This document shows, one piece after another, positions 1-11,786 of a stretch of DNA of 64,000 bases; positions within the stretch are counted from its first letter, which is position 1; every line of letters begins with the position of its first letter. The translations under genes were made by a program, and so were the position numbers. The notes below the pieces were generated by a model that saw only the letters and a program-made list of their open reading frames with translations, was not told the origin of the DNA and ran no database searches. The stretch lies in the NCBI GenBank assembly GCA_013397075.1, contig VWZS01000850.1, positions 496,001-560,000 of the forward strand. The letters run 5' to 3'. Source of the DNA: Rhabdornis inornatus. Taxonomy: Eukaryota > Chordata > Aves > Passeriformes > Rhabdornithidae.

Positions 1-1270
1 GAAAATCGTTTTTCACAGCCTGAAATAGGAGGCTGTCAAGTAAATTACAATTTTGGACACCATTTGTAAACGTGGAAATAGCTGATGTGAGTGGGCGTAG
101 ATAGGGACTTACCCTTTCTAGGAACTTCTATGTGCTGGTCTAGAATGGCACTTTTTTTTTTTTTTGTGCAGTTCTGGAAAAACATTGCAGTTTGCATGAA
201 GTACAGATGCGTCTGCACTTTGTTGGAAGTACAGTTTTATATCTAAAGCATTTTGAAAATGCTAAATTTCTAAAGCATTCTATGTGCTGCTTCATTGCAT
301 TTTCTTAGATATGCATGTACAATTCTTAAAGCTTACAGAAGAATTTTATAAAGTGTATACTTCCAGGTAAGTGCTGCATTATTTGTCAGGAAAAAAGGGA
401 GTGACAGATGAAAAAGGGAAATGGTGTTTCAATTAACTTCCGAAAATGTTGAAAAAATAAAATTCTGAAATGTTGAAGCCATTACTTATTGTTGCTAGCC
501 TTATTTTGGTTTTTTTCCTCTTAAGAAGACATTGTCCTGGAATTTGTTTCACAAGACATGGCTAGCTAAGTGTGTTGAGTAACAGAAGAAACTGCAGCCA
601 TGAAGAAATTCCACCTTAGGGAAATTTACAGGTGATGCAAGAAAAGAGTTATAGTTGCATTTTGCAAATCTTGCATCACTGTATCTCTGTTGTAAACATA
701 AGGTGGTTTTCTCCAGAAAAAAAACTTCTGTATGTGTTTGGCTTCGAGGCAATTCCTCTGACTTCTGCCTTGAGTTTTTGTGTTTGGGTTACTGCATTGT
801 TCAGTGATAATGAAACTGTGTGCTAGTAATAAGAAAGACTCCCAATTTTATTTTAATTTAAATTTTTGTACCGTCTCTGAAACATGCTCCAGGCTTCACA
901 GGACCCACAGATCAAAGTCCTGTAGCTGTGTACAGATACAACACTGGAATCAGTGTAAAGTCATCATTCTGACCAATCAGTACTTGTTGGGTTTTTTTTT
1001 TAATAAGGGTGTGGTGATACCATGGCTTTGGCCAAAGTTCTTGTAATAATATCACACTGGAAAGCATTGCAAGTGTGGAAGTTGGTATCAGTGGTAATTT
1101 TCAAGTAAATAATGGCACACACTCTCTTGATTGTCTTTTGTTTGACAAGGAGTAGTTACAGTGTTTATATTTAGAAAAACTCGTGTCTGTGATCTCAATG
1201 TAGATTAGTCTGTTAAGTTAATATTCTTAAGAATACCTTTTTAAAATGAAATTTATTTGTGTTTTAATAG
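1..1270 (+). other. HINT3: HINT3 intron (partial), no exon recognised
   Basis: This stretch lies upstream of the first HINT3 exon visible in the window and ends with the acceptor ttttaatag. I searched it for the earlier HINT3 exons (cysteine-rich FCRI-type start and the segment before the HIT motif) and found none, so they lie off the left edge. A segment at 309-366 is flanked by acceptor-like and donor-like sequence, but it does not encode HINT3-like protein. The stretch is AT-rich with no repeat I could name. Confidence 0.7.
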
Positions 1271-1340
1271 TGAAGAGAATGATGGAAGTTGGAAAAGCTG
1301 TTCTCCAGAAGAATAATTTTAATGATTTGAATGATGTACG
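1271..1340 (+). CDS. HINT3: HINT3 internal coding exon
   Basis: HINT3 (histidine triad nucleotide-binding protein 3) is a HIT-superfamily hydrolase acting on nucleoside phosphoramidates and acyl-adenylates. This 70-nt exon follows the acceptor ttttaatag and ends at donor GTATGTAA. Its first two bases complete a codon begun in the previous exon, and its last two bases (CG) are completed to Arg by the A that opens the next exon. It encodes KRMMEVGKAVLQKNNFNDLN then DVR, which matches the helix just before the HIT motif of vertebrate HINT3. Reading past the donor gives unrelated sequence, which supports the exon end. Confidence 0.9.
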
Positions 1341-2135
1341 GTATGTAATAGGAACCTTCCATCTTTCTATTGAGTGTGTTTTTTACTTTTCAGAATGTTA
1401 CTTTAGAGATGGTGGCAGAACCTACAATGTGATTTATGGAAGAAATCAGGTCTACATTTCATTTATTGCATGAATTCTCAATTAAAATCTGCTGGCATTG
1501 AATATGAACTTTTTTCTTCTGATAAAGTTCTGGCACAAATTGCATCCCAGCTTTGAGAATCTTTCTTGAGCACATCTTGGAGTAGGGAAGGCACTACAAA
1601 CAACTTACCAAAGAGGCTGCTCTTTCATTATGTGCTGCAAATAAGCTCTAAATCTTAGATGCCAGAAGAGAGGTAAACTTTGGCCTATTGAAGCAGGGCA
1701 CTACAATTTGTTTCAGTCATACTAGAATTCACTGGATTTTGGTGCTGGACACTTCAGTTTAAGGCCCTTGATAGCTGAAATAAACTGTAACATAATTTAA
1801 GCACTGTAGAGAAATAGGGAGCCGGCTCTTCATGATTGAAATTGATAGTTGGCTTTCCAGCTGAAAACTAGGTAGGATACGTTTAAGATACTTTTTCTTT
1901 TAACTCCTTCTTTTGAAAATGTGTCTTAAATACAGAGATGTGAAGGAGGAGATTACTGAACTTTTTAAGAGCTTTCTGTGGTATAATGAAAGGGCATGTT
2001 TTTGTTCTTGCTTCTATGTACAACGCAAATACAGTGAGTTGTTAGTTCTGTGGATCATGTTAAATAACCTGTGATGTTCCACTTCTTCCTGAATTAACAT
2101 CACCACCATCTTGTACTTCTTTTCCTTTTCTGAAG

Positions 2136-2262
2136 AATGGGTTTTCACTGGCCTCCGTTCTGCTCGATAGCCCACTTGCACCTTCATGTCCTGGCCCCAG
2201 CCAGTCAGCTGGGGTTCTTTTCCAGGCTCTACTACAGAATCAATTCCTACTGGTTTATCACG
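2136..2262 (+). CDS. HINT3: HINT3 coding exon with HIT motif
   Basis: This 127-nt exon lies between acceptor ttttctgaag and donor GTAAGTGT. It begins in phase with the previous exon and encodes 42 complete codons starting [10 protein letters not shown]. The histidine triad is the segment [10 protein letters not shown]; the alternating His-Leu-His-Leu-His pattern binds the nucleotide phosphate, and the middle histidine is the expected nucleophile of the family. The exon continues to RINSYWFIT, a HINT3-specific C-terminal stretch. A 116-codon frame on the opposite strand over the same bases is a shadow. The match to vertebrate HINT3 is very strong. Confidence 0.95.
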
Positions 2263-4225
2263 GTAAGTGTAATGCAGGTGAGCTTTGCTGTAGGTTTTTA
2301 ATTGTGAGCTGAAAATGCCATGTCTTTCTAACCTTTTAACTGTGTCCAAAAATTCTCTGACCAATTATTTTTGTTGTTACTTTAATTCTCAGTTATGTAT
2401 ATTTTGCATTAACTAAGAAAAGAATAAAGGTAAAAACCTTAATGTTTATGCTTATTCAGGGGAATGGAGTGCTAACAGCAAACAGTACAATAGTTCTGGA
2501 TCTTGCCTGAAGCTCAGGCTCTGTGATGTGCTTCTGTGGACACTTTGTAAATATTTGGGTTTTAATATAAAAGGCTATATTCAAATGTGATGGACCGTTT
2601 TGCACATAACCTGGTTAATCCCCTGTAGGTGAAAACATATCCACCTAATGACTGCATTTATCACTTCATCTGGTTTTTCTCATCTTGTTATCTTTAGACT
2701 AAACCTAGTGTCTGCTTTACAAAAACATTGTTTGTACTGATTTATGTCAGTAGAGATTAACAATGAGACTGAACTGACACTGACTAAAACACTTTGAAAA
2801 TCTCTCTCTAGAGATCTAAATCTCACTCTCACTGCTTTGATACAGCAAAGCACCTGTCCTTGTAGGTAGCTGCAGCATCCTGGTATCATTGCACATCCCC
2901 AAATCAAAGTTGCTGAAAAAAGTCTGTTTCATCTAAAGAATATTGACAGCTTCTTACTTAAAGAGAAGAAACACGGCTTCTTCACAGTGAGACCTTGCTG
3001 AAGTCCACTCCTAGCTCAAAAAAAGCAGATGTGTCTGCTGTGTTATTGAGCATCTTAGAAATATTCGTCCCTCAAATACATATAGCTGTGTAGTTTTACT
3101 GCTTATTATCTTGGATCAGTTCAGACAGATCTCTACTGGTTATCCAGTATGGATGCACTTTCGTGTTTTGTCCTGCTCTCAGGTTGGAAAATGTTCTTGG
3201 GTTGGTGGTGGTTTTGCTTGTTTGTTTGTTTTTAATTATAGTGTCTTGAATGTGGTACTTGTTTAAGAATGCAAAACAGGATTCAGATCCTATAATTTTC
3301 AGTTGCTGCATGCTTTGTTTAGCTTTATTTAAACTGCAGTAATTACTGAAGTCCTGTTGAGTTGCTCCTACCTGAAGTAGCTGATTGCATTTTTACCATC
3401 TGCATTTAAAATATGCCAAACTTGAGCTTTTCACCTTGTAATGTAGTTCCTTTGGAAATCTTAATAAAGCCTCAAGCACTGGATCAAATTAAAAGATGAA
3501 TTCAGTAGGACTGGCAAAAAAAGCAAAGGCTGACAGTAAACTTACCTGTTTCAAAAGTGCCCCCGTTAGCCTCCATGTGCCCAATCTGGCCCTGCTTGTT
3601 GGCAGACTTCCTCCTGCCCTGAGCCTTTCTGAAGGCTCTGTGAGCTGGTGCTGTTACGAGTACAAAGTACAGCTGTCCCAGTTCTGCCCATGATGTGTAA
3701 ATAGCCATGTATGATGACAAAAGTATGTGTTGGTGCAGTGATGTCACCAAAGGACGAGGTATTAGCTCGTGGCAGGAGCCACACACGTGAACGCTCTCCG
3801 TCCCTCAGCAGCATTTGTGGCAGGTGGTGCAGCTGGGTTGGTGATGAGCGGTCACAACACACTGTTCTGGAGTGGCTCACAGAGAATCCCAGATCTCACT
3901 ACTTGGTTGTTCTGAGCACTGCTGTGGTCTCTGAAGACTCTTCTGAGGTCTCTGAAGTCACAGTGCTTTAACAGATCTGCTGTTTATTTGCTCAAACCTC
4001 CTCTGATCTCTGTAGGTTATGTTTCCCCTTCTGATCACCTCATGAGTGTTTGGTGGAAACTGAGAGTCTGCTGTTGAAAGGAATTGTTGTATTCTGCTTC
4101 TCCTGTACACTTTATCTGTAAAAGTGAAAAGCAAATGCTCTGTTAGTGTCATTATTTTTAAAATGGAATTTCAGTAAACTGAAGGCCCATGGTGTAGTTA
4201 ATGTATTGCTTTCTCTCTTTCATAG

Positions 4226-4273
4226 GCTGAACAACTGATTGAGAGACTGCAAACTGAAAATGCTGCCAGCTGA
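4226..4273 (+). CDS. HINT3: HINT3 last coding exon
   Basis: The exon follows the pyrimidine-rich acceptor tttctctctttcatag and is in phase 0 with the exon ending at 2262. It encodes AEQLIERLQTENAAS and a TGA stop at 4271-4273, matching the C-terminal end of HINT3, where human ends with a similar ADHLIEKLRT-type stretch. A few residues (ENAAS) extend past the human end. With the two upstream exons the window holds about the C-terminal 80 residues of the protein; the N-terminal half is outside. Confidence 0.92.
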   Translation, partial: AEQLIERLQTENAAS

Positions 4274-5932
4274 AAGCTTGTGTTGTCAGCCAGTTTGGTC
4301 TTTGAGCTCTGATTTAAGGTTGCACAGTTTGATGTTGCCAATAATATCCTGGGATAAAAAAAGCTTTAGTTCCTTATGAGGAAGTACACACAGAATTTGT
4401 AGCTGCTAACCTAATTCTTCCATTTGGATATGTCAGTCTGTATACTTCCCTGGCAATAGCATGATGTATTTTAGTTAAGATCTTATGTTTGTGTAGATAC
4501 ATACATAATACACACACACATGCACACAGGCAGAGAACTCTTCCTATTAAAAGGCAAAGTGTAGCAGCAACCAGAATGTATTGCAGCCAAGTGAACAAGT
4601 TACAACAGCATATGAATGGTACCAAAGGGAGTATTTGTTGCAGAATCAAGCTTTCATCTTCAAAGTCCATTCTTCTGGGATTGCAGGTAACATTTCAAGC
4701 ATTTTTTCCCACCTGCATTTGTATGATATGTTACTTATGCCTAGTGATGAGTAGGTACATTGCTGAAAGTACAGTGCTGACTTTCTGGTGCTACACCACT
4801 CCAGTGTTACCTGACTTGTTTGCATCACAGTGACACATTAAATGTGAATACAACATGTGTCCAAAATGTGATTATGCTGTGTAACACTGGATATAGTTTA
4901 TGTGTAAATAGACCTAAACATTTTTTTCCCTCTTATGTGCAAAATGTTTGAAATCAATTACTGTATGTTTACAAAGAATGTCAAGAGTTCAGAAGCATGG
5001 ATTTAGTATACTGCTCTTCTGCATGGCAGTAGATAGAAAAGTCCAGATTTTCTGATTTATTCTTACTGGAAGTCCCTTGCAGATTACTAATGCCTTGGCC
5101 AAATTTGGATTCTAAATGAAGTCATAAGAGAAGCTGGTCTGAAATGCAGTTTGTGTGTGGCAGACTTACATAAGAGCAATGTGATTTGACTTTGGGATAG
5201 CAGGGACTCAGCCCAAAATTGGAACAAGCCAAGTTGCTTAAGGAACCTGCTGAACATTTGCCTTTGCTGCATGACTCTAATCAGGAATGCTAGCACTTGT
5301 TTTTCAGTACCATAATAAGGCAGACTGTTTGGCAAGTTAAAACTCCAGAACACATGGAGTAGATTTTCTTTGTTCACAGAGCTTGTCTTGGTGCCAAACT
5401 AACCAAGTGTCCTTGCCTGATGCATTCAGATGCAGCTGAGGTGAGAATGTCTGTTGGACCTAAACATAATATTCTGTTTTCCATGGATCCAGCACCTGTT
5501 GCCTTAGTGACACATGTTGTAATAGAGAGTCTGCACCCTTCTGAAGAACTGCATTTTCTACCTGGCAGAGTTTACATCTCTCTGTCTGTAAGATCTTCTT
5601 CCTAATGTCTTGTTATTCTTATTAGTGGGCACTCGCATGTCATTTGCAGCCCTTTAGGGTTTGTTATATTTGGTAGGAGAAGTGGGACTTAAAGCCACCG
5701 AACTTTGACTGTGCAATAGATATAGAGTTTTGAGCTGGCTCCTAAGTGAGATACCTGAACATTAAGGACTTTCAAGTGTTAATGCTGTGTATGTGTTCTG
5801 ATATGTTATTAATTTATGTGACTGTACTGAACTGTGACATGTAATATTTAAAATATCAACATGAACTGTTGTCAAAAAGGAATAATAAATGCTAATCTTG
5901 GGATGATTTTCCAGTGCAGTGGAATAGTTGAC
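4274..5932 (+). other. HINT3: Probable HINT3 3' untranslated region
   Basis: This is the non-coding stretch from the HINT3 stop to a canonical AATAAA at 5884-5889, then about 40 bases to the LTR that begins near 5933. A weaker ATTAAA-type signal occurs near 4836, so a shorter 3' UTR is also possible. It contains a short CA-rich microsatellite near 4508-4528. The 3' end is inferred from signals only. Confidence 0.5.
5884..5889 (+). terminator. HINT3: Candidate HINT3 polyadenylation signal
   Basis: A canonical AATAAA lies 1.6 kb downstream of the HINT3 stop codon, on the same strand and before any other gene or the downstream LTR. It is the best-placed candidate, but no transcript evidence is available here. 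Confidence 0.45.
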
Positions 5933-6397
5933 TGTGGGGGTTGACCCTAGATAGCCCTTTGCTCACTCTTCATCCCTTAACACAGTGGGGTGGAAGAACA
6001 GAAAGAACGAAACAAAAAAAACTCATGGGCTGAGATAGTTTAATATATGAAGGAAAGAGGAAGAAAAAAGCAAAGGCAATCACTTATGACCTCCCACAGG
6101 CAGGCCAGCAGCAATGCCAACCCCCCCCCCCCAAAAAAAAGCCCTCTTCTCAGCTTTTATTCCAGACATTATATGTCATGGAATATCTCTGCTGGCCAGT
6201 CTGTGTCAGGTGTGCAGGTTGTGCTCTCTCCAAGCTTTTTGCCCACTGCAGAGGCAGAGCAGGAGAAAGAAGGCCCTGACATTGTGCATGCACTGCTCAG
6301 CAATCACCAGAACTGCTATGTTACTAACACTTCCAGTCACACCCAAAACCTAGGATGCTCTGAAGGAAGTTACCTCCATCCCAGCCAGACTCTGTAT
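5933..6397 (+). mobile_element. Decayed avian endogenous retrovirus solo LTR
   Basis: The segment opens with TGTGGGGGTTGACCCT and runs through an A-rich purine block, a C-run/A-run junction near 6121-6138, and a promoter-like half with tcatggaatatctctgctgg. It then carries a block ending in aactgct and a final cccagcc stretch. The order and wording of these blocks match a common LTR family I know from songbird genomes (TguLTR5-like, probably ERVL class). The copy has many substitutions and indels. No internal retroviral genes flank it, so it is most simply a solo LTR. The right boundary and target-site duplication are uncertain. Reading frames inside it are spurious. Confidence 0.7.
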
Positions 6398-9300
6398 GTT
6401 GCCAAATGTATATGAAAGCACAAAGGCCAACTTTTATATCTTATCTTTGGAGAAGGATCCCACTAATGACAAGACTGGAAAGGTAAAAATCTGGGTATAA
6501 TGTCACTTCCAGGGTTTTGCTGATGAGAAAGATGGGGAAATCCCGTGTTCCCTGACAGCAACAGACAGGCCTTAAAACAGCTGAAACAGCAAAGCATTAA
6601 ACAGAGGCACACTAATTACTGAGAGGAATGCCCTCTCGTTAGTGTTTTTTAGCACAGAACTGTGGTCTGTTTTCCTTCTGCATTGACAAGCATTCTTGGA
6701 CTCTGCAGATAATTTTTTTAATTAGGTGAAGAAATACTTTCTGAAAAGCCTAACCTAATACTCTCAATACGTTTCTGAATTACCGGCTAGCCCCTGGAAG
6801 AGACAGTGGGCAGGTCCTATTAACTTTGTTCCTGTCTTCTACAGAAGCTTGTAGTAATTTTAAAACTTCAGAAATCATCTGCAGAACTTTCTAAGGAGCA
6901 AAGATCAATAAGGAGCATGAATTTAGAAGCTCTTACTCTCCGAGAGCCTGGAGAAGCAAAGGAAAGTTGTTTAGCCACTGCTGCTGGCTCTGTTCTTTGA
7001 TCCAGTATAAGCAGTCTTGAGAAAAGCTGCTTTTTTGACCTCATGTTTAGGAACGACAAAGCTTTATTTGTACTGTTTTGCTCAATTGTTTTACATAAAC
7101 TCCCAACCTAATATGAACCCAGTGAATAATGCTTTTAGGCTGAAAGGATGAAACAGATACACATACAATGCTGTTAAAAATAAAAAGAAGTTGTGCTTAA
7201 ATCGGTATTAACTCCTCAGACTATTCCAAAGTATTTTTAAGTGTGAGTTGTAAATTAAAGTAGGAGAATGGGAGAAAACCAGTGAAAATTGTCTTTGAAA
7301 TTTGAGAAACTTGTAAACAATAAAATGCTGCATAAAAACTCTTTGTCATTTCAAACTAATGTGCAACATTTATTGAAATGGTGACAGTGCCTTCAGTGTT
7401 TGACAAAAACAAACCACAGATAATCCCTATATGGTAATACAGTCCAAAACAGATGCAGAGTTTACAGGCTTCAAGTGGAAGGAGAGGAAAGACCGCTGAG
7501 GTAATCTGTCACAAAGTGAAGTTTAGGAGAGATTTAAACAGCTGAAAGATGCTTAGTAGGGCAAGAACACCTTTTAAAAAGTTAGCGTTCACTTATTACT
7601 CCAAATAATCTACAATACTAAAACCCCTCACATGCTACAATTTTTGCAAAAGTAATTTAAGAAATTCTGTTTCATTTACTCTAATGGGAACCTGCTGAAA
7701 AAAAAAGAAGTTGCATGTTGAAAAGTTTAAATTCCTATTTCATCTGTAGATGTTAATCTAATCACAGATGAAGCACAATTTTGTAAAACTTGTAGCTAAA
7801 CTGAGTCATGTGCATTAGATATGATGCATTCATGACGATACAGGCTTCAGGAATAATTTTTTATTCTAGACCGTACCAGTGGGCAACCTGACCAGTTCTA
7901 TTATCTATCTTTTAGTCTTTTTTTGAAATACTGGCTATTGCTGGAAGCACAAGACTGGATTTGTCAACCTGTGTGCTGAGCCAGTTTGACAGCTCGGTGT
8001 TTATAATCATTGCATGGGCACACAGATTCCAGTCACGCTTTCCAGAATGGTCACCTAAAGCTGTCAAGTTGGAAACATGGCTCTGTAACTGTTTTTAAAA
8101 AAATCCTCTACAAGTAATACTTTTGTTGTATAGTAATCCTTGGTTCTATTAAAAACGTAATAATAGAACAAGCTTTTTTTAGTTGCTTACAAAGTAGGTA
8201 AGACCATGTCATTAAGGGTTTGCTCTGCTTCTGTTTTGATCAGAGGTGTACTTAAAGTGCTTGTAGATGTGCTCAAGTGGCAGTGACAGCCTAGATTGCT
8301 GATTTTTGAGCCAGCCTTAATTAAAATCTAGTAAATTTATGTGAGGTGGACTTGCATCTTATGGTGCTCAGGCTACATACTGCCTCACGTGTGTCTTGCA
8401 ATGAATTATTTGTATTATGTCCAGCAATGTATTATTTTTCCTGATAGTACCATCCCATTACTCAGCTGGTGACACTTGAAGTGCCTGATGCTGCTTCCTG
8501 CATGTTATGAACTAACACTACAGCAGAACTGTTAGAATTAAACCAAACTCATTCCGTATCTGCTCTATGAAAAAAACTCAATTTGTGTTGAAATCTGAAT
8601 GCTTGTAAAGACTTCCTCTCACATAAGCAGAAATACTGTGAGGTGTGCTTATGTCATTTGGCAAGAAATGCTCTTCCAAAAAGAACAAAGCATTTTAAAT
8701 GTGTTAAGATCACAAACTACATGTCTTCTTTTTCAGCTGTAGACCTATTTAGAAAGAAGCAGTAGGTTTGAAACCTAAGGGAGCACATCAACAGTGCCAG
8801 GTACAGCACATATTCCCCCTTTCCCAACACTATAAAATTATGTGGGGATTAAAACCCATTCTCTACCTGCACCTGACTGCCCTGTTCCCCAGATATACTT
8901 ACTTCAGCACATTCATTTATTCCTTTTTTTCTCTCTCTTTTCATTGTCCTTTCACCAGAAAAAAAAAAAAAAAAAAAGGAGGCAGTATAATACTGCAATC
9001 CTCAGCCAAAGACTTTGGTCTTTGACAGACAAAGAGTTTGGTGCAAATCCCCATTGTATGAAAATATCAAAACAAACCCCATTCTTTCAGGCATTTTGCA
9101 ATAGAAGGTCTTTTATATAAATAGCACAAAATTACACATCACCTTTATCAAGTCTCTAATTTATATTAAATTTTACTATCCTTTTGATGCAAGACCGTAT
9201 CTTACTTTAAAGACACATCAGTAGTGTAGTTAACATCACACAGAAGCTTCTATTTGCACTGCTAAAAAACAGAACTTTAGATTTCTAATTATATAGCTTT

Positions 9301-9918
9301 ATTGATGGGAGCTATTGTAATACAACTCCTGATTATTTTTCATAGCACTATTACAACTATTTTATATAACCAATTCTTTATTTTTCTTTCGGAAGAGCTA
9401 ACAACTGTACTCTGAAATCAGGTAAATGAGGTATGTGCTCAGGGACTGTGCTGCTATTCTTTCATTTATGCAGGTGGTACTTCAGTATCTCTACTCTCCT
9501 CTTGTAAAAAACATTGCTACATTTTGGTGAAAGAAGAGCCTTTTTTTTTCCTTATGAATGCAGAGGTGCCCCAGTAGAGAGTTTCTGTTGACTTTTGCAT
9601 CTTTACACTGTGGCACCGTACCTGCTGTGAAGGGGTATTGTTGAATTTGTCAAAAAGGCTGCAGAGCTTTGTGGACTTCTTCTGAAGCATTAGAAGAACA
9701 GAAAAGGTAAAAATGGTGTGAGATAGAAAACAAAAAGAACAAGAGACACAGAAGGTTTGGAGAAGATATGATTCTAAGATTAGACTATTAAATACCAGAA
9801 CTAGTGCAACTGTCCAAAATCCAAGCAAGATCCAACCAATTTAGGAACCATCAATTACTGTTGCTATGATATTTTTGTAAGTTTAGGAATTTCTGTCTAC
9901 TTCATGAAAATAACTTCA
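6398..9918. other. Intergenic region between HINT3 and ABRA-like gene
   Basis: No coding exon was recognised on either strand. The stretch is AT-rich. It contains a T-rich tract followed by a pure run of 19 A at 8959-8977, and several TTTATT words that could be minus-strand polyadenylation signals for the ABRA-like gene (for example near 9299 and 7859). An AATAAA near 7320 on the plus strand could serve an extended HINT3 transcript. Nothing else stands out. Confidence 0.5.
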
Positions 9919-9924
9919 TTTATT
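9919..9924 (-). terminator. Candidate polyadenylation signal of ABRA-like gene
   Basis: TTTATT on the plus strand reads AATAAA on the minus strand, about 480 bases downstream of the ABRA-like stop codon. It is the nearest canonical signal on that strand; more distal copies exist near 9299, so the true 3' end is not settled. Confidence 0.3.
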
Positions 9925-10405
9925 CAAGTTTAACCATGTGAGATTAAACCTCAAATTTTGCTATGTACCAGGCTCTTTGTTTGAAGAAGTGTATGAATTC
10001 CCACAAGAGTTTTCAACTCCACGTTTTACAAATCCCATTCTCCCACGCAGTAAGTATTTCACAACCTGCAGGAATCAGAGTTGTAGGAAGCAAGTTAATA
10101 ATTTTACTTTCGGTAACCTAAAAGCAGTAGGCCAGCAGAGTTATTTGAAGAACTCTCATGTACTTGGTAGTAGATGATAATAAAGACAATCCAATGTCAG
10201 CATGATGGAGTAGCTCATAATCTGTGATTTCTGACCAAATCTCTACCATTTTTACAGAAATATGCTTTATCCTTCTCGCCCATTTCCTCTCCTGATTGTG
10301 TCCTAGTAGGTAGCTGAGTTGAAATTCTGTAAGCAAAACCTGTGAAGATGGTGTCTAGATTTTCCAAACGGAACCATGCAGCAAAGTTCATCCCAGGACA
10401 AAACC

Positions 10406-10867
10406 TTATTGTAGTAAAGTGATGACCACATCATCATCTTTTCCTTGCCAAAGCATTTCACCTTCAAAATGAACCAGACCGTGTTTTCTGGCTCTTAGCA
10501 AGATTCCCACTACCTTATTGGAAATAGTCACATATGTTTCAAACAACTGCCCGAATGTCACACTCACGTGTCCATCTTCTCCCACCTCTCCAGTTCTTCT
10601 GATGATCAAGCACAGCTCTTCTACTTCCTTACCCACGTGTGAGTGAGCATCTTTCCCTCTCTGCTCTGTCCGAGACCCTTCAGGGGGTCTCCCATAGGTT
10701 GGGTCCCCTCTGTGAGTAGGCGCAGGTTTAGCCGCAAGCCTGTCGTCGCTGCTGAAGGGATTCTTCCTCTGATACTCAATGTGATCCTCTGCCCAGGTCT
10801 GCCAGCTTTTCCTCAGGTCACCCACTGCACCGGTAGCTTTAGCACCTTGCTCTTTATCTTCTTCCAT
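10406..10867 (-). CDS. Actin-binding Rho-activating protein-like (STARS/Costars family)
   Basis: The frame encodes 153 residues starting MEEDKEQG and ending VITLLQ. Residues about 78-153 form a Costars domain with the ABRA signature: VTFGQLFETYV, then KVVGILLRARKHGL, then FEGEMLWQGKDDDVVITLL. It lacks the alternative central segment of the short ABRACL proteins, so it belongs to the ABRA (STARS) branch. Residues 18-39, around SWQTWAEDHIEYQRKNPFS, resemble the actin-binding segment that precedes the Costars domain in ABRA. At 153 residues it is far shorter than mammalian ABRA (about 380) and lacks its long N-terminal region. By family knowledge such proteins bind actin and promote MRTF/SRF signalling; the role here is inferred. 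The ATG sits two bases after a good acceptor (acattttcag), so an upstream exon exists. It is convergent with HINT3 and divergent from TRMT11. Confidence 0.85.
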   Translation of the reverse strand: MEEDKEQGAKATGAVGDLRKSWQTWAEDHIEYQRKNPFSSDDRLAAKPAPTHRGDPTYGRPPEGSRTEQRGKDAHSHVGKEVEELCLIIRRTGEVGEDGHVSVTFGQLFETYVTISNKVVGILLRARKHGLVHFEGEMLWQGKDDDVVITLLQ

Positions 10868-11218
10868 TTCTGAAAATGTTTTAAGGCACTCAGGCAGGAA
10901 TCGAATCAGTGACTGGCTGTAATTGGGGCTCCTGTATGCACTGTCAGCTGTGAAGGAAAAACAACAAATCAGCGTGGTATTTTTTGGAAGAGTTTTGCCC
11001 GAGTGAGACGCAAGGCTGCTGAAAAAGAGGTGAAATATCTGAAAGTTTTAGGTCCACTCATAATTCTACAGCAGTGAAAAAAGTAAAAGTGATTCGGGTG
11101 AAATTCAGAAGTAATTTAGGAACACAAGGTAGTAAATTATGTTTACACGGTGCTCCACCGGTCCCGCAGTTACCGAACAAACCCTGCAGCCTCCGTGAAC
11201 ACACAGTGCAGTACTCAC

Positions 11219-11757
11219 TCTTCTTGCAATGACGCCTTTTCAAGAACTTTATCCTGGCAGCCGGCAGCCCCGCTGCTTGTTTGTTCCCAAACAATCTGAT
11301 GCAGCGCTGGCTGAGCTGCGGAGAGAGCAAACCATTCCCGAGCGGCAGCAGCGGCACACCAACCCGCGCACGGGGGTGGGAAGCCGCTCTCCTGCCCGGA
11401 CGCTGATTAAAGGTGGACAAAGGCACGCCGTGCCGACAAGGCTTTCTCAGACTGTGGAAGTTTTTATGCTCAAAAATTATCTGGGGCCGAAACGCCAAAA
11501 CGTGGTGGGAGCAGGGGTATTTTCCTCATCAGGCACTGGAAGGAGAAGTAAAAATGCAGTTAGCGAGCGCGTCTCTGCCTGCAACACCCTATTTAGCGAA
11601 GACGACAAGGGCAGAATAGATTGTTCTCCCTTAAAAGGCTGTGCTGCTGCACGGCCATGTCTGCCGGCTACAGCAGAGCTGCAAGTGCCGCACCGCTCCC
11701 GGGCTGCCCACCACCCATGGCATCCATGCGCTTGGATTATGGACTATCTGTGCAGGA
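11219..11757 (-). other. Probable first exon of ABRA-like gene
   Basis: On the minus strand a strong donor GTGAGTAC begins at 11218, which would end an exon at 11219. Joining it to the acceptor just before the 10867 start keeps an open frame upstream of that ATG, with one base left at the donor and AA opening the next exon. The upstream residues do not resemble known ABRA, so I treat this mainly as 5' untranslated sequence. The 5' end given is simply about 30 bases downstream of a TATA box and is a guess. Confidence 0.4.
11629..11638. promoter_or_regulatory. CArG box (SRF site)
   Basis: CCTTAAAAGG is an exact match to the serum response factor consensus CC(A/T)6GG. It lies about 410 bases upstream of the inferred exon 1 donor of the ABRA-like gene. 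ABRA/STARS genes are known SRF/MRTF targets, so the site fits its neighbour. Occupancy is not shown. Confidence 0.55.
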
Positions 11758-11786
11758 TGTGGCTGTTCTGGTGATTTAGGGACAGA

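Noticed and set aside
309..375. Exon-like segment with acceptor (ttttcttag) and donor (gtaagtgc)
   Set aside because: Its translation does not match the missing HINT3 exons and has an early stop; decoy splice sites are common in introns.
2014..2364. 116-codon minus-strand frame
   Set aside because: It is the antisense shadow of the HINT3 exon carrying the HIT motif.
6047..6415. 122-codon plus-strand frame
   Set aside because: It lies inside the decayed LTR, crosses C and A runs, and has no protein-like features.
11229..11774. 181-codon plus-strand frame
   Set aside because: It is antisense to the probable ABRA-like first exon in GC-rich sequence, with no homology or splice support.
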